A DNA stretch of 64,000 bases from Sphaerolaimus hirsutus. Its lineage: Eukaryota; Nematoda; Chromadorea; Monhysterida; Sphaerolaimidae. Below are positions 54,501-62,739 of this stretch, piece after piece. The position numbers and the translations under genes are program-made. The stretch spans positions 12,278,701-12,342,700 of the forward strand of contig OZ038450.1 in the NCBI GenBank assembly GCA_964036195.1. Reading direction: 5' to 3'. Position 1 is the first letter of the stretch, and every line of letters starts with the position of its first letter. Under the pieces are notes generated by a model that did no database searches, had not been told where the DNA came from, and worked only from the letters and a program-made list of their open reading frames with translations.

Positions 54501-57371
54501 AATATTTTTCAGTAGGGCACCCACCCCGTCCCATAAACAGCAGACTGGAAATTTCACTTTAAACCATTTTTTTGTTTCACACATAAAAAGTTCGTTTACA
54601 AAGTTCACTAGAGAAGGGTGTAATGTTCAAAGTTACGTAAACAACATGACCTCTAAAATGCCCCCATAACGAAATTTATTTGGGGTGAATATTATGATGT
54701 CATAATCACATCATCACAGGAACAAAATTTGACAGAATTTCAACTTTTACATTACCCCAAATAAATTTCCTTATGCAGGCATTTTAGAGGTTATGTTGTT
54801 TACATAACTTTGTACCTTAGACCCTCCCTAGTGAATTTTGTAAACAAACTTTTTAAGTGTGAAACAAAAAATTGGTTTAAAGTGAAATTTTCAGTCTGCT
54901 GTTTATGGGACGGGGTGGGTGCCCTACTGAAAATTTTGATGAGCAGAACTAGGGTTCAAATCTGATTCAATTTTATATCAGGTATGTTCTCACATAGGGA
55001 TGGCAAGCGCTTTTTTTTAAGCGCTTTTTTTTTAAAAAACGCCGCTTTTTTTTAAAAAAAAGCGCAAGGGTCCCAGCGCTTTTTTTTAAAAAAAGCGCTG
55101 GCAAAAAATTTTGTACTTATGCACTAGGTATTTTGCTATTTTTTTGTGCGCAAGCGCATAATTTCACATGCAAATTGCCATTGGTGTTTGTTTTCATTGG
55201 TTTTGTAGCATTTTAGTGGCATTGCTTCTAGTAATAATAAGTTGAGGAGATATGTCAGTAGGGATGGCAAGCGCTTTTTTTTAAGCGCTTTTTTTTAAAA
55301 AAACGTCGCTTTTTTTAAAAAAAAAGCGCTAGGGTCCCAGCGCTTTTTTTTAAAAAAAAGCGCTGGCAAAAAATTTTGTACTTATGCACTAGGTATTTTG
55401 CTATTTTTTTGTGCGCAAGCGCAAAATTTCACATGCAAATTACCACTGGTGGCTGTTTTCATTGGTTTTGTGGCATTTTTAGTGTTATTGCTTCTATCCC
55501 TGCATGCTCTCATGTAATAATAAGTTGTGATATGTTGGTGTAGTATAGAATATTCAGCCAATGTGCTCCCAAATACTTCAACAGTGGGGAACATTAGTCT
55601 CAATGTATTAGCCTTCTTTTATAGCCTTATTTATAAGCACTATTTCATGCTTAACTTCACTCAAAGTCATGAAACATTCACAAACTGCGATATACATAAT
55701 TAGTCAACAAAAAAAGTATTTTTTTTGACAGAAATCACCACTGATCGTGTTATCCAATGACTACACAGCCATTATATGGCTATATATCATCACAAGTACT
55801 GCCACTTGTCTGATATACCTGTATATATTGATAAAGAACCATATTTGGGAGGGTTTTTAGGGAACGTCTCAACATTTTTTGAAAAAAAGCGAAAAAAGCG
55901 CGTTTTTTTAAAAAAAAGCGCTTTTGTTTTAAAAAAAGCGGGGCCGTTAAAAAAAAGCGCTTTTTTCCATCCCTATATGTCAGTGTAGTAAATAATATCC
56001 AGCCAATGTGCTTCCACTTTTCTACAGTGTGAAACATCACTGTCATGTATTAGCCTTCTTTATAGCCAGATGTAAGCACTATTCCATGCCTTACATCACT
56101 TGCAGTCAAGGAACATTCAAAAACGGCGATATACGTCATGAGTCAACATAAAATTGATTTTTTTGGCAGAAATCAGCACTTATAATGCTATCAGATGATT
56201 ACACAGCCATTCTATGGCTATATATCATCACAATTACTGCCACTTGTCTGATATACCTGTATATATTGACTCAGTACCATATTTGGGAGCTTTTTAGGTA
56301 ACGTCTTGACATTTTTTGAAAAAAAGCGCGTTTTTTTTAAAAAAAGCGCTTTTTTTTTAAAAAAGCGGGGCCGTAAAAAAAAGCGCTTTTTTCCATTCCT
56401 ATTCTCACAACATTTTTTTATAATGCAGTTGGGTGGCGAACTTGTTTGGGAGACTTGGGTTGTTTTAAAAAAATGAACAACTTCATATGCGGCGACCCAT
56501 GCTGTAGTGGGTCGTCGGCGGCTACCCACTGGTGTATTGTGAGGGGGGTTGTTTGCAAGACATCCCCAAAATTTCAGCTTTCTATCGCCCTCACAGCTGG
56601 AGATATGGCCCTCGTAGTGTAGATAATCAAGTGGGTGGTGAACTTGTTTGGGACACCGAAAAAGCCACAAAAAATGTTTGCATATAGGGCGACCCACCCT
56701 GTCGTGAATCGCCGCACCTTCCCCCATTGATACGGAGTAGCGGGGTGTTAGGACTATGTACCCACTAAATATTAGATTTATACCACTCCCATTGCCAGAG
56801 ATATTGCATCTGAAGTGAAATAAAAAAATGGGTGGTGAACTTGTCTAGGAAGGTGTTTATTTTCAGTATTATATGCTGTTGCATACCCATTTTGAGCTAT
56901 TTTACACCTACTTTTAGCGATTTTTCTCCCTTTTCTTCCTTCTACACCCTGAAATAGCCTTTATATCGAACCACCACAACCACCCCCCCCCCCCAAAAAT
57001 TTTTTTTTTCTAGCTATCTATCTATCCCGAAGGCCGCTCAGCTATCTATCCAACCACTCGGAGGGTCAAAATTCAAGATACCCCTTGCACGGATTACAAA
57101 TGGAGAACGAGAGATGTCCCAATGTAGTTTCTGATAAAAAATTAAAAAAATTTCTAGTCGGACTCCATTGCTCTCACTATGGCTTAATAGGTGTATAACT
57201 TGTAACGTAATTTTATTCATCAAAATACCCTACCCATTCTTTGCACAGCGCGTAGTCAGAAGAAGTCCCACTCCCGAACATAACCGACCTAGTGTTTGAA
57301 ATAGATCGACGTAGGACGAATACTTGTCAAAAATTTTCTTGGCTTCATTTTCATCTTCGGTGCGGAGGAAG
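41922..57371 (-). CDS. PLA2G6: Calcium-independent phospholipase A2, iPLA2-beta type (N-terminus incomplete)
   Basis: Hydrolyses the sn-2 ester of phospholipids without calcium; in animals it acts in membrane remodelling and mitochondrial lipid homeostasis. Sixteen exons chain with matching phases: 57289-57371, 50438-50588, 48029-48209, 47881-47963, 47532-47651, 47363-47459, 45751-45933, 45359-45465, 45029-45086, 44855-44945, 44545-44787, 43991-44144, 43800-43921, 43221-43399, 42382-42534 and 41922-42122 (TAG at 41922-41924). They give 734 residues, close to the family's 750-800, so only some 50-60 N-terminal residues are missing; they may lie near or in the N gap at 58508-58707. Ankyrin repeats precede a patatin domain with DGGGIRG, GTSTG and DGG motifs intact. 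Confidence 0.93.
42600..43045. mobile_element. CCGTATAC-family element in an iPLA2 intron with a nested ACGTACGCAGG element
   Basis: The left part has TTATT(A/C)..GGGGG words and the right end is GGTATACGG. 42875-42925 is the reverse complement of the acidic-tail coding remnant seen near 21640-21685. A short GTACGCAGGATTTTTGAGCG element (about 42744-42830) with G and C runs is nested inside; its relative is at 53524-53959. Confidence 0.6.
43221..44144 (-). CDS. PLA2G6: iPLA2 exons: KTLREC segment, substrate region and catalytic Asp
   Basis: Exons 43991-44144 ([19 protein letters not shown]), 43800-43921 ([15 protein letters not shown]) and 43221-43399 (SSAAPTYF, then [14 protein letters not shown]). 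The Asp of DGG completes the Ser-Asp catalytic dyad. Splice phases 1, 2, 1 and 0 all match. Short elements with GTAAAATGTC words occupy the intron near 43450-43790 and end a few bases from the donor at 43799. Confidence 0.92.
44545..44787 (-). CDS. PLA2G6: iPLA2 catalytic exon: glycine loop and GTSTG nucleophile
   Basis: 80 codons with [11 protein letters not shown] (glycine-rich oxyanion loop) and [11 protein letters not shown], where the Ser of GTSTG is the catalytic nucleophile. The 33-residue spacing between the motifs is normal for patatin-like lipases. GC-rich, in contrast to its introns. It is bounded by TTTTCAG| (with an ACTAAAT branch-like site just upstream) and AAGG|GTGAAT. Confidence 0.95.
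44855..45086 (-). CDS. PLA2G6: iPLA2 linker exons
   Basis: Exons 45029-45086 and 44855-44945. The first encodes the end of the last ankyrin unit (LQLGGARRC), a segment conserved in PLA2G6. The second ([18 protein letters not shown]) is an acidic linker leading into the patatin domain. Phases 2, 0 and 1 match on both sides. The second exon's donor is CCA|GTTAGT; the frame meets a stop one codon later. Confidence 0.8.
45359..48209 (-). CDS. PLA2G6: iPLA2 ankyrin-repeat exons
   Basis: Six exons: 48029-48209, 47881-47963, 47532-47651, 47363-47459, 45751-45933 and 45359-45465. Ankyrin hallmarks are visible, including [58 protein letters not shown] and [19 protein letters not shown]. In this family the repeats mediate oligomerisation and regulation. 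The exon at 45751-45933 has its acceptor inside a hAT target-site duplication, and a 203-bp hAT element (45507-45709) occupies the next intron. Confidence 0.92.
45499..45717. mobile_element. hAT element with TTCGGGATCGG words
   Basis: Element 45507-45709, with termini TAGGGTTCAAACGGGAT and CCGGTTGAACCCTA, flanked by AACACATG and AACACATC (7 of 8). Only 203 bp, almost entirely (A/T)TTCGGGATCGG words. It lies in an iPLA2 intron. Diverged copies of the same word occur at 3075-3180 and 4605-4720. Confidence 0.85.
45931..46981. mobile_element. hAT element, CAGGGGT family, at an iPLA2 3' splice site
   Basis: Element 45939-46973, starting CAGGGGTATCTTGAATTT and ending TTCAAGACCCCTG, flanked by perfect 8-bp GGCCTGAC duplications (45931-45938 and 46974-46981). 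It contains a nested CCGTATTT MITE (46011-46399), long G runs and a tRNA-like sequence. On the minus strand the duplication reads GTCAGGCC, and the exon 45751-45933 begins after its AG. Confidence 0.9.
46549..46621 (+). tRNA. tRNA-like sequence (pseudogene or SINE head)
   Basis: Consensus A box (TAGCTCAGTCGG) and B box (GGTTCGAATCC), with D, anticodon (TTCAC/GTGAA) and T stems intact. The acceptor stem has one mismatch. The seven-base anticodon loop is ACGGAAC, so position 33 is C instead of the near-invariant U; read literally the anticodon is GGA, yet the long variable arm expected of tRNA-Ser is absent. A T-run follows about ten bases downstream. Inside a hAT element it is more likely a pseudogene or SINE-derived. 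Confidence 0.55.
47678..47847. mobile_element. Short hAT element, CAGGGGT family
   Basis: Element 47686-47839, with flanks GTTCACGT and GTTCATGT (7 of 8). It contains the GACAGCTGGGCGATTGGGAG segment in tandem. It lies in the iPLA2 intron between exons 47881-47963 and 47532-47651, 35 bp upstream of the acceptor. Confidence 0.75.
48254..49650. mobile_element. Doubly nested TACTCGGCGGAC transposons enclosing an ACCGT-word hAT element
   Basis: The outer copy has TACTCGGCGGACAGCA at 48256 and TGCGGTCCGCCGAGTA at about 49645. An inner copy has TACTAGGCGGACCGC (48415) and GCGGTCCGCCAAGTA (about 49570), with TA flanks. A further relative with these TIRs is at 33067-33271. The hAT element 48440-49329 is inside the inner copy. 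Confidence 0.7.
48432..49337. mobile_element. hAT element whose ends are ACCGT arrays
   Basis: Element 48440-49329, with termini TAGGGTGGCAGAATTTACCG and GTACCGTCTGCCACCCTA, flanked by perfect 8-bp ACAGTATG duplications (48432-48439 and 49330-49337). About 150 bp at each end is made of TTTACCGTACCGTACCG words. The core has an unrelated unique sequence plus a TTTGCGCGCAAGCGCGCA palindrome, a motif also seen in the TAGGGTTGG cores. Confidence 0.92.
49732..50432. mobile_element. hAT element with T-run/A-run AACGTT ends
   Basis: Element 49740-50424, starting TAGGGTTGG and ending ATCGGCCAACCCTA, flanked by perfect 8-bp GGTGTAAA duplications (49732-49739 and 50425-50432). The core is very similar to 11644-12327 and, inverted, to 57540-58070 and 60340-60740. 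It ends within 14 bp of an iPLA2 donor. Confidence 0.92.
50438..57371 (-). CDS. PLA2G6: iPLA2 N-terminal exons
   Basis: Exon 57289-57371 encodes [19 protein letters not shown] and exon 50438-50588 encodes [19 protein letters not shown], matching the segments just before the ankyrin repeats of PLA2G6. The frame in the first exon stays open past its donor (CTAG|GTCGG at 57288), but only this donor keeps phase. The intron is 6.7 kb and transposon-filled. A 685-bp hAT element begins 6-14 bases inside the next intron (duplication 50425-50432). Confidence 0.85.
50876..51046 (+). other. Open frame after a splice-like TTTCAG (unidentified)
   Basis: 57 codons reading [20 protein letters not shown] and [15 protein letters not shown], then TGA. 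More GC-rich than its surroundings and protein-like, on the strand opposite to iPLA2 and inside its intron. It could be a terminal exon of an intronic gene, or the end of a retroelement reading frame followed by the LTR-like stretch to about 53100. No family recognised. Confidence 0.3.
51060..53380 (+). other. Unique AT-rich interval with LTR-like promoter and poly(A) signals
   Basis: Unlike its surroundings, this 2.3 kb has none of the repeats described here. It holds a 68-codon frame with a transmembrane-like segment (52407-52613), a TATAAAAG box at 52925-52932, a TTCAGTC initiator-like site near 52960 and AATAAA at 53094-53099. TATA, start site and poly(A) signal within 180 bp is the layout of an LTR, but I could not find paired LTRs or a primer-binding site. 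Confidence 0.3.
53516..53967. mobile_element. hAT-type element with ACGTACGCAGG ends and G/C runs
   Basis: Element 53524-53959, starting CAAGGACGTACGCAGG and ending CCTGCGTACGTCCCTG, flanked by perfect 8-bp CCTCCAAA duplications. Subterminal GGCGGCCGCCCCCCCC and CCGGGCTCCGTATACAATCC blocks recur at 5745-5845 and 42744-42830. The interior has GGCGCC words. Confidence 0.88.
53995..56865. mobile_element. Foldback element (second copy) with nested hAT elements
   Basis: Ends CACCTTCCCGGACAAGTTC and complement. The arm repeats AACAAGTTCACCACCCA with the spacing seen at 29795-32105. The right arm is split by the hAT insertion 54995-56401. No coding capacity recognised. Confidence 0.75.
54987..56409. 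mobile_element. hAT AAGCGCTT element carrying a second copy of itself
   Basis: The outer element 54995-56401 has perfect TTCTCACA duplications (54987-54994 and 56402-56409). Inside it a same-family copy, 55259-55975, has its own perfect TATGTCAG duplications (55251-55258 and 55976-55983). Both start TAGGGATGGCAAGCGC. Without the insert the outer copy is about 680 bp, like the family member at 14686-15347. Confidence 0.92.
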
Positions 57372-57537
57372 CTGAAAGTAAATATGCATACAGAAGGGAT
57401 CAATTAGAAAAAAAACAGTAGCATTTGGGAGGAAATGTATCTAGTGATAATTAGCATTAATTAATAATGCTAATTAACAACATTTCTTGTTACACACAAC
57501 ATTTCCTCGAAACCCACCTCAAAATGGCCACTATGAA

Positions 57538-58507
57538 TAGGGTTGGCCGATGTTTTTTTTAATAAAAAAAACGTTTTTTTTTTTAAAAACATGACGTCCG
57601 AAATGTTTTTTTTTTTAAACATCGGTCAAAATTTTTAGTACTAAGCACTAGGTATTTTGCCAAATTTTTGCGCGCAAGCGCGCAATTTCACACACAAATT
57701 GACATTGGTGGTTGTTTTCATTGGTTTTGTTGCATTTTTAGTATCAAAACATCCATTTCTATGTGCTACCATGGGTGAATAAGCCGACATATGTTGCTGT
57801 AATATATAATATTGAGGTAATGTGCTTCCATGTACCTCCACAGTGTGTAACTTCACTCCCAAAGTAACAACCTCCTTTTATAACCTTGTTTGATCACCAT
57901 TCCGTGGCAAACTTTACCTGAAGTCAGGAACATTCGACTATAAGGCGATATACGAATGATATGTCGACAAAAAATGGATATTTTTGACACAAATCACCAC
58001 TTATAATGCTATCCCATGGCTCCACAGCCATTATATGGTCATATTTAACATCACAGAGTATTGCCAGTGTCTGATATCGGGTGGGCGCGCCAGCGCCATC
58101 CCTCGCTGCCGAGGGAGGGCGCAAGCGACCCACCCATAATATGGTCGGACACACCAAAATGCGGAAATCGCAAATTTAAAATTGCAATAACTTCGGAACG
58201 CAATGCGCTAGTGCAGAACCGACTGCACCATTAAAAAGCCCGTGTCGAAAAGTACCACCATGCAAATTTTCAGATCCAACGGTTGAGTTCGACAGAAGTT
58301 ATTACGGATTTTCTTTTTCAAGTAGTGTTGTTGTCGTTGTTCTTGTTCTTGTTCTTCTTGTTCTCCCGACAATCTTCAAACTGCAATAACTTCTTTGAAA
58401 CACGACCGATTTTCATGGTTGATGGCTCATATGAAAGAGCATATGATGCCATTTCTTATTTTCGGGAATTTTTTTCACAGGCTCCGCCCACTTCGGGACG
58501 GTATCTG
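57538..58507. mobile_element. TAGGGTTGGCCGATG hAT core joined to the GGATATCGGG repeat (truncated by gap)
   Basis: Starts TAGGGTTGGCCGATGTTTT at 57538, runs through the common core in reverse orientation and switches at about 58072 to the GATATCGGGTGGGCGCGCC sequence, exactly as at 5514-6600. It is cut by the N run. Confidence 0.7.
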
Positions 58508-58707
58508 NNNNNNNNNNNNNNNNNNNNNNNNNNNNNNNNNNNNNNNNNNNNNNNNNNNNNNNNNNNNNNNNNNNNNNNNNNNNNNNNNNNNNNNNNNNNN
58601 NNNNNNNNNNNNNNNNNNNNNNNNNNNNNNNNNNNNNNNNNNNNNNNNNNNNNNNNNNNNNNNNNNNNNNNNNNNNNNNNNNNNNNNNNNNNNNNNNNNN
58701 NNNNNNN
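58508..58707. other. Assembly gap (200 N)
   Basis: Exactly 200 undetermined bases inside a repeated element, so the true length is unknown. The 5' exon of iPLA2 could lie here or just beyond. Confidence 0.99.
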
Positions 58708-58940
58708 TCAAGCAACCAACCTTTCGAATCCGTTTCGGCATCAGTCGCCGTGTCACTTGCTGGATCCTTGTCCGACCTGCGACCATGTACAGTGAACGAT
58801 TGTCCTCGTGAACGAAAATACGTGTTTTCTACACCCATCATAAAAATGAAATCACCAAAGCGAAGCCAAAAATTTCTAAACTCACCCATCGGCCGATGTT
58901 CGCGACAAGTAAGCAGACATTGCGAAGCCAGCTGAAAGCA
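58708..58940 (-). other. Possible 5' exon sequence for iPLA2 (unresolved)
   Basis: On the minus strand, a GCTTTCAG| acceptor-like site (about 58933) and a GATGG|GTGAGT donor (about 58890) bound a short open stretch. Further left, MVAGRTRIQQVTRRLMPKR is open up to an AAAG|GTTGGT donor. The 58890 donor could leave phase 2, as exon 57289-57371 requires, if translation starts at an ATG near 58937. I cannot choose between these. Confidence 0.2.
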
Positions 58941-59401
58941 TCGCAGTCACTTCCGTGAATCGGAGAGCTTTATTGTTCAAATCGAGACCCCGTATGTTAT
59001 AATGGCAGCTAGCCAAAATATCCGTTTGGATACGCACGTTTGTCAACATACATCATATGTGTCAATTAGTGTGTCGGCCGCCATTAGCGACGATTTCCGG
59101 TCGAGTAATCGCCTTCCGCGGCCGTTATCGCTGAGTGGACAGTAATTCTGCATCTTTTACTCTTGTTCGTACGATATCCAATTGTACTCAACGGTATCCA
59201 ATACAAACTTGTACTTGATCCAAGATTACATACGTGACCCGATCCGTTACGAAAGCAATAAAACCTTGGCAAAGAGCCAACAACTGGCGGAATGATTCGT
59301 ACGCAAATATAAGTTCTCTCAATCCGTTATGAAAGATAATCTAATAGAATTGGTAGCACGTTTGAACTCAGATAAAGCTGCGGATTTTTAATCCAAAATT
59401 C

Positions 59402-59617
59402 TTGAACCAAAAAGGCTCACTGCAAAAATTCTACACATCCATCTTAGACATCTCTGGAAACATCTCCGGTTTGATAACAAAACCTTTTCATTTCAAAAAG
59501 GAGATCGAAAGGGTATACCCAAAATACAGCGCTGTTTTTTGCGTGATATGCAAGAAACGGGTGCCTCCCAAGATGAATTGTTCGCAGCTGGAACATGACA
59601 GCCGAAATAGAGGATAA
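59402..59617 (+). other. Orphan open frame with a CxxC motif
   Basis: 71 codons ending KYSAVFCVICKKRVPPKMNC and a few more residues. The composition is more protein-like than neighbouring frames, but there is no recognisable family or splice context. The interval 59020-59280 beside it is a copy of the 18780-18950 repeat, so this may be a transposon-derived fragment. Confidence 0.2.
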
Positions 59618-59757
59618 GGCTAAAAATGTCGGTGGAAGCTTCGTGTAAATTTTTCATGCGTCCTGAATTTTTCTAAAATGAATTTTGTCGTCCTGCAGCT
59701 CAAACCAAAAACTTTCCCAATCCTCAAGACTTGGTATGTTATTACACCCTCAACACT

Positions 59758-61245
59758 AGGGTTGAAAAAAATCAATTTTTTTAAACGCCTTGATTTTTTA
59801 AAATTAAAATCAGAATTTTTTTAAATCGTCCAAAATGGGGGTATAGAGAAAAATATCTGTATGTTAAGTGTCAGACAATGTATTGTTATGTCTATTGTGG
59901 TGATATTATGACTGTGGAGTCATGGGATAGCATTATAAGCATTGATTTCCTTCAAAAATATCCATTTTTAGAGATTTCCTTCAAAAATATCCATTTTTAT
60001 GTCAACTTATTACATACTTCGAGTGAAGTTCAGCATGGAATAGTGCTTAAATAAGGTTGTAAGGGAAGGCTAATATATTGACAGTGATGTTACACTCTGT
60101 AGAAGTATGTGTGAGCATATTGGCTGGATATTATATACTACACTAGCATATTATTATTACATGGTAGCATGAATAGCTTTTACACTAAAAATGCCCCAAA
60201 ACCCATGAAAACGCCACCAATGGTAATGTGTATGGGGAATTGTGCACTTGCGACAACACAAATTGCAAAATACCTAGTGCAAGTCTAACAGAAATTTTGC
60301 CTTCTGATTTTTAAAAATTAAAATCAGTTTCCACTAGGGTTGGCCGATGTTTTTTTAAACGTTTTATTTTTAAAAACGTTAAAAAAAACACGAGGTCCGA
60401 AACTTTTTTTTTTACATCGGCCGAAATTTTTAGCACAAAGCACTGGGTATTTTGCAACATTTTTGCGCGCAAGCGCGTAATTTCACACACAAATTGACAT
60501 TGGTGGTTGTTTTCATTGGTGTTGTGGCATTTTTAGTATCAAAGCATCATTTCTATGTGCTACCATGGGTAAATAAGCCGTCATATGTTGCTGTAGTATA
60601 AAATATTCAGGCAAATGTGCTTCCATGTACCTCCACAGTGTGTAACATCACTCCCAAAGTAACAACCTCCTTTTATAACCTTGATTGATCACTATTCACT
60701 GCCAAACTTCACTTGAAGTCACGAACATTTGACTATAAGGCCCTGTTTACACGGATTTTTGGTGACGACAGAAAAAGTCTGTCGTCACAGACATTTTTGG
60801 ATGAAAATTGAAAAAATTTCGTGTGTGACGACAAATTAGCCTCGATAAAAACGGGACAAATCGGCCTCGATGGCGCCGACAAACATAAAATTTGAAATTA
60901 TGCACTCAAAATGCCATTTTTTGTTCTGATGAAACCATAGTATAGTTGGCACAAAATATTTATTCAAATGTGCTATTAATTGCATGCACTTTGCAATGAC
61001 TTCTCATGCCACTGGGTAATGGCAGCTGTAGAATGTTGTCACAAGCAAAGCACGTTCACAGCTTGTGACAACACTTTTGGAATGCATCTGTAAATAAAAT
61101 GGAAATTTTGTAAAAAGTTGTCGGAACGCCTCGGTAGCGAGGCTAATTTGTCGGAACGCTAACGCCATGTATTTTATATAAAAAAACGTTTTATTTATTT
61201 TAAACGTTTTTAAACAGTTTTTTAAAAGCTCCCAGATATGGCCTT
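59758..61245. mobile_element. Cluster of broken hAT elements with AAAATCA and AACGTT ends
   Basis: TAGGGTTGAAAAAAATCAA (59758) opens an element like 3249-4535. It is followed directly at 60335 by TAGGGTTGGCCGATG, opening a reversed AACGTT element. Near 60738 this is interrupted by a palindromic segment (about 60738-61165) with GGTGACGACAGAAAAAGTCT and GTCGGAACGC words. The rest of the AACGTT element resumes at about 61165. Confidence 0.6.
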
Positions 61246-61253
61246 GTGTCAAC

Positions 61254-61411
61254 TAGCGATGGAAAAGTGCCAGGAAAATGGCGCCAGGCGCCAAGGGCGC
61301 CTGTCAAAAAATTGGCGCCGGGCGCCAAAAGGCGCCAGAGAAAATGGCGCCTGGCGCCATTTTTTCAGATGGCGCCATGGCACCATTTTTCCTGGCGCTT
61401 TTCCATCACTA
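61254..61411. mobile_element. GCGCCA-word hAT-type element
   Basis: 158 bp, with ends TAGCGATGGAAAAGTGCCAGG and CCTGGCGCTTTTCCATCACTA. Nearly all of it is GGCGCC(A) words, with a centre near 61330. Flanks do not match, and the surrounding hAT core lacks about 120 bp at this point, so the site has been rearranged. Confidence 0.75.
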
Positions 61412-61600
61412 ATCCCATTATAGTCAAATGTTCTTGACTTCAAGTGAAGTTTGGCATGAAATAGTGATCAAACAAGTTTATAAAAGGACGTTGTTACATT
61501 GGGAGTGATGTTAAATTTTTTTACACATTGTGAAGGTACATGGAAGCACATTACTTGAATGTGGAAGCACATTGCCCATGGTAGCAAATACAAATGTATG

Positions 61601-62032
61601 CTTTGATACAGGGGTTGTGCAGATTTGGACCTACGCGGGGGTTCATATAGAGAGCAAATCGCTAGAGATAGATAGCTGAAAAATTTTTTTTTGGGGGGAT
61701 CAATATATAGGCTTTTCCAAGGTATAGAAGGAAGAAAAGGAGAAAAAACGCTGAAAGTAGGTGAAAAACAGCTAAAATAGGTATATAAGTACATATAGTA
61801 CAAAAAATAGCTGAAAATGAGCAATAAGGAACATGAATTAGAATTTTGAAGGTGAAAACTATAAAATGGTATGAAAAATATCAATTTTGAGCAAAAATTG
61901 GGGCAAACTTTTGACGATTTGGGGATAGATAGCTGAAAATTTTCCCTCTGGGATAGATAGATAGCTGGCGAATTTTTTTTTTTGGGGGGGGGGTAACCCC
62001 CCCAACCGCCCTACTCAACCCCTGCTTTGATA
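61601..62032. mobile_element. hAT element, CAGGGGT family
   Basis: Element 61609-62024, starting CAGGGGTTGTGCAG and ending ACTCAACCCCTG, flanked by perfect 8-bp CTTTGATA duplications (61601-61608 and 62025-62032). It has AGATAGATAGCTG words and long G/C runs. It is inserted in the core of a TAGGGTTGG element. Confidence 0.9.
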
Positions 62033-62279
62033 CTAAATATGCCACAAAATCAATGAAAACAACCACCAATGTCAATTTGTGTGTGAAATTGCGTGCTTGT
62101 GCACAAAAATTTTGCAAAATACCTAGTGCTTAGCTTATAATTTAGGATACCTTATAAAATAGTACAATATCATGCTTGAATTGTGTATCATGTTCAAATT
62201 GAGTCCCACTGTAAGAGCATTGTAAAAAAATACAACCCAGAGTTCAAAACAAGCCAATACAGTACCCATTTTTGACTGT

Positions 62280-62735
62280 TGTATTTCTTCTAATAGAATG
62301 GCACCATTCTCGTATTTACTCGAGTAGTTCCCCAGGGGAATTATTTTGTCATCAGACAATTTTGAGGAAGGAATTATTCAAGGGGGAATTATTATTCCAT
62401 TAAAATTCGCAAGCACATTTCTATCATACTACATACACATGTATGTCCTGTATCCGTTGATATTACACATTCCATTGCATCTTCACACAGCAGATGTGCT
62501 CAATTTGCACTGAATCAAACCAGACACAGCTGTTTTGTTCAGTCTGACTTTATTGATTGTTTGTACATGGTCGGGCTGAAAAGTTCCTAGTCAGTGCTTG
62601 CCATTTGCGCTAGGGGTAAGCTACAGTCATAAAATTTTAACACTTTAACATATCAGGTGTTTTGAGTTTTCACCCAAAACTTCACCCCTCTAACTCCACC
62701 CACTGCGGAACTGTGGGGGTAACAATTTCGGTCAT
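62280..62735. repeat. Decayed CCGTATTT-family fragments
   Basis: 62283-62400 has GTATTTCTTCTAATAGAATGG running directly into GTATTTACTCGAGTAGTTCCCC and TTATTCAAGGGGGAATTATT words: pieces of two sister families. The rest, to 62735, shows nothing recognisable. Confidence 0.5.
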
Positions 62736-62739
62736 TTTG

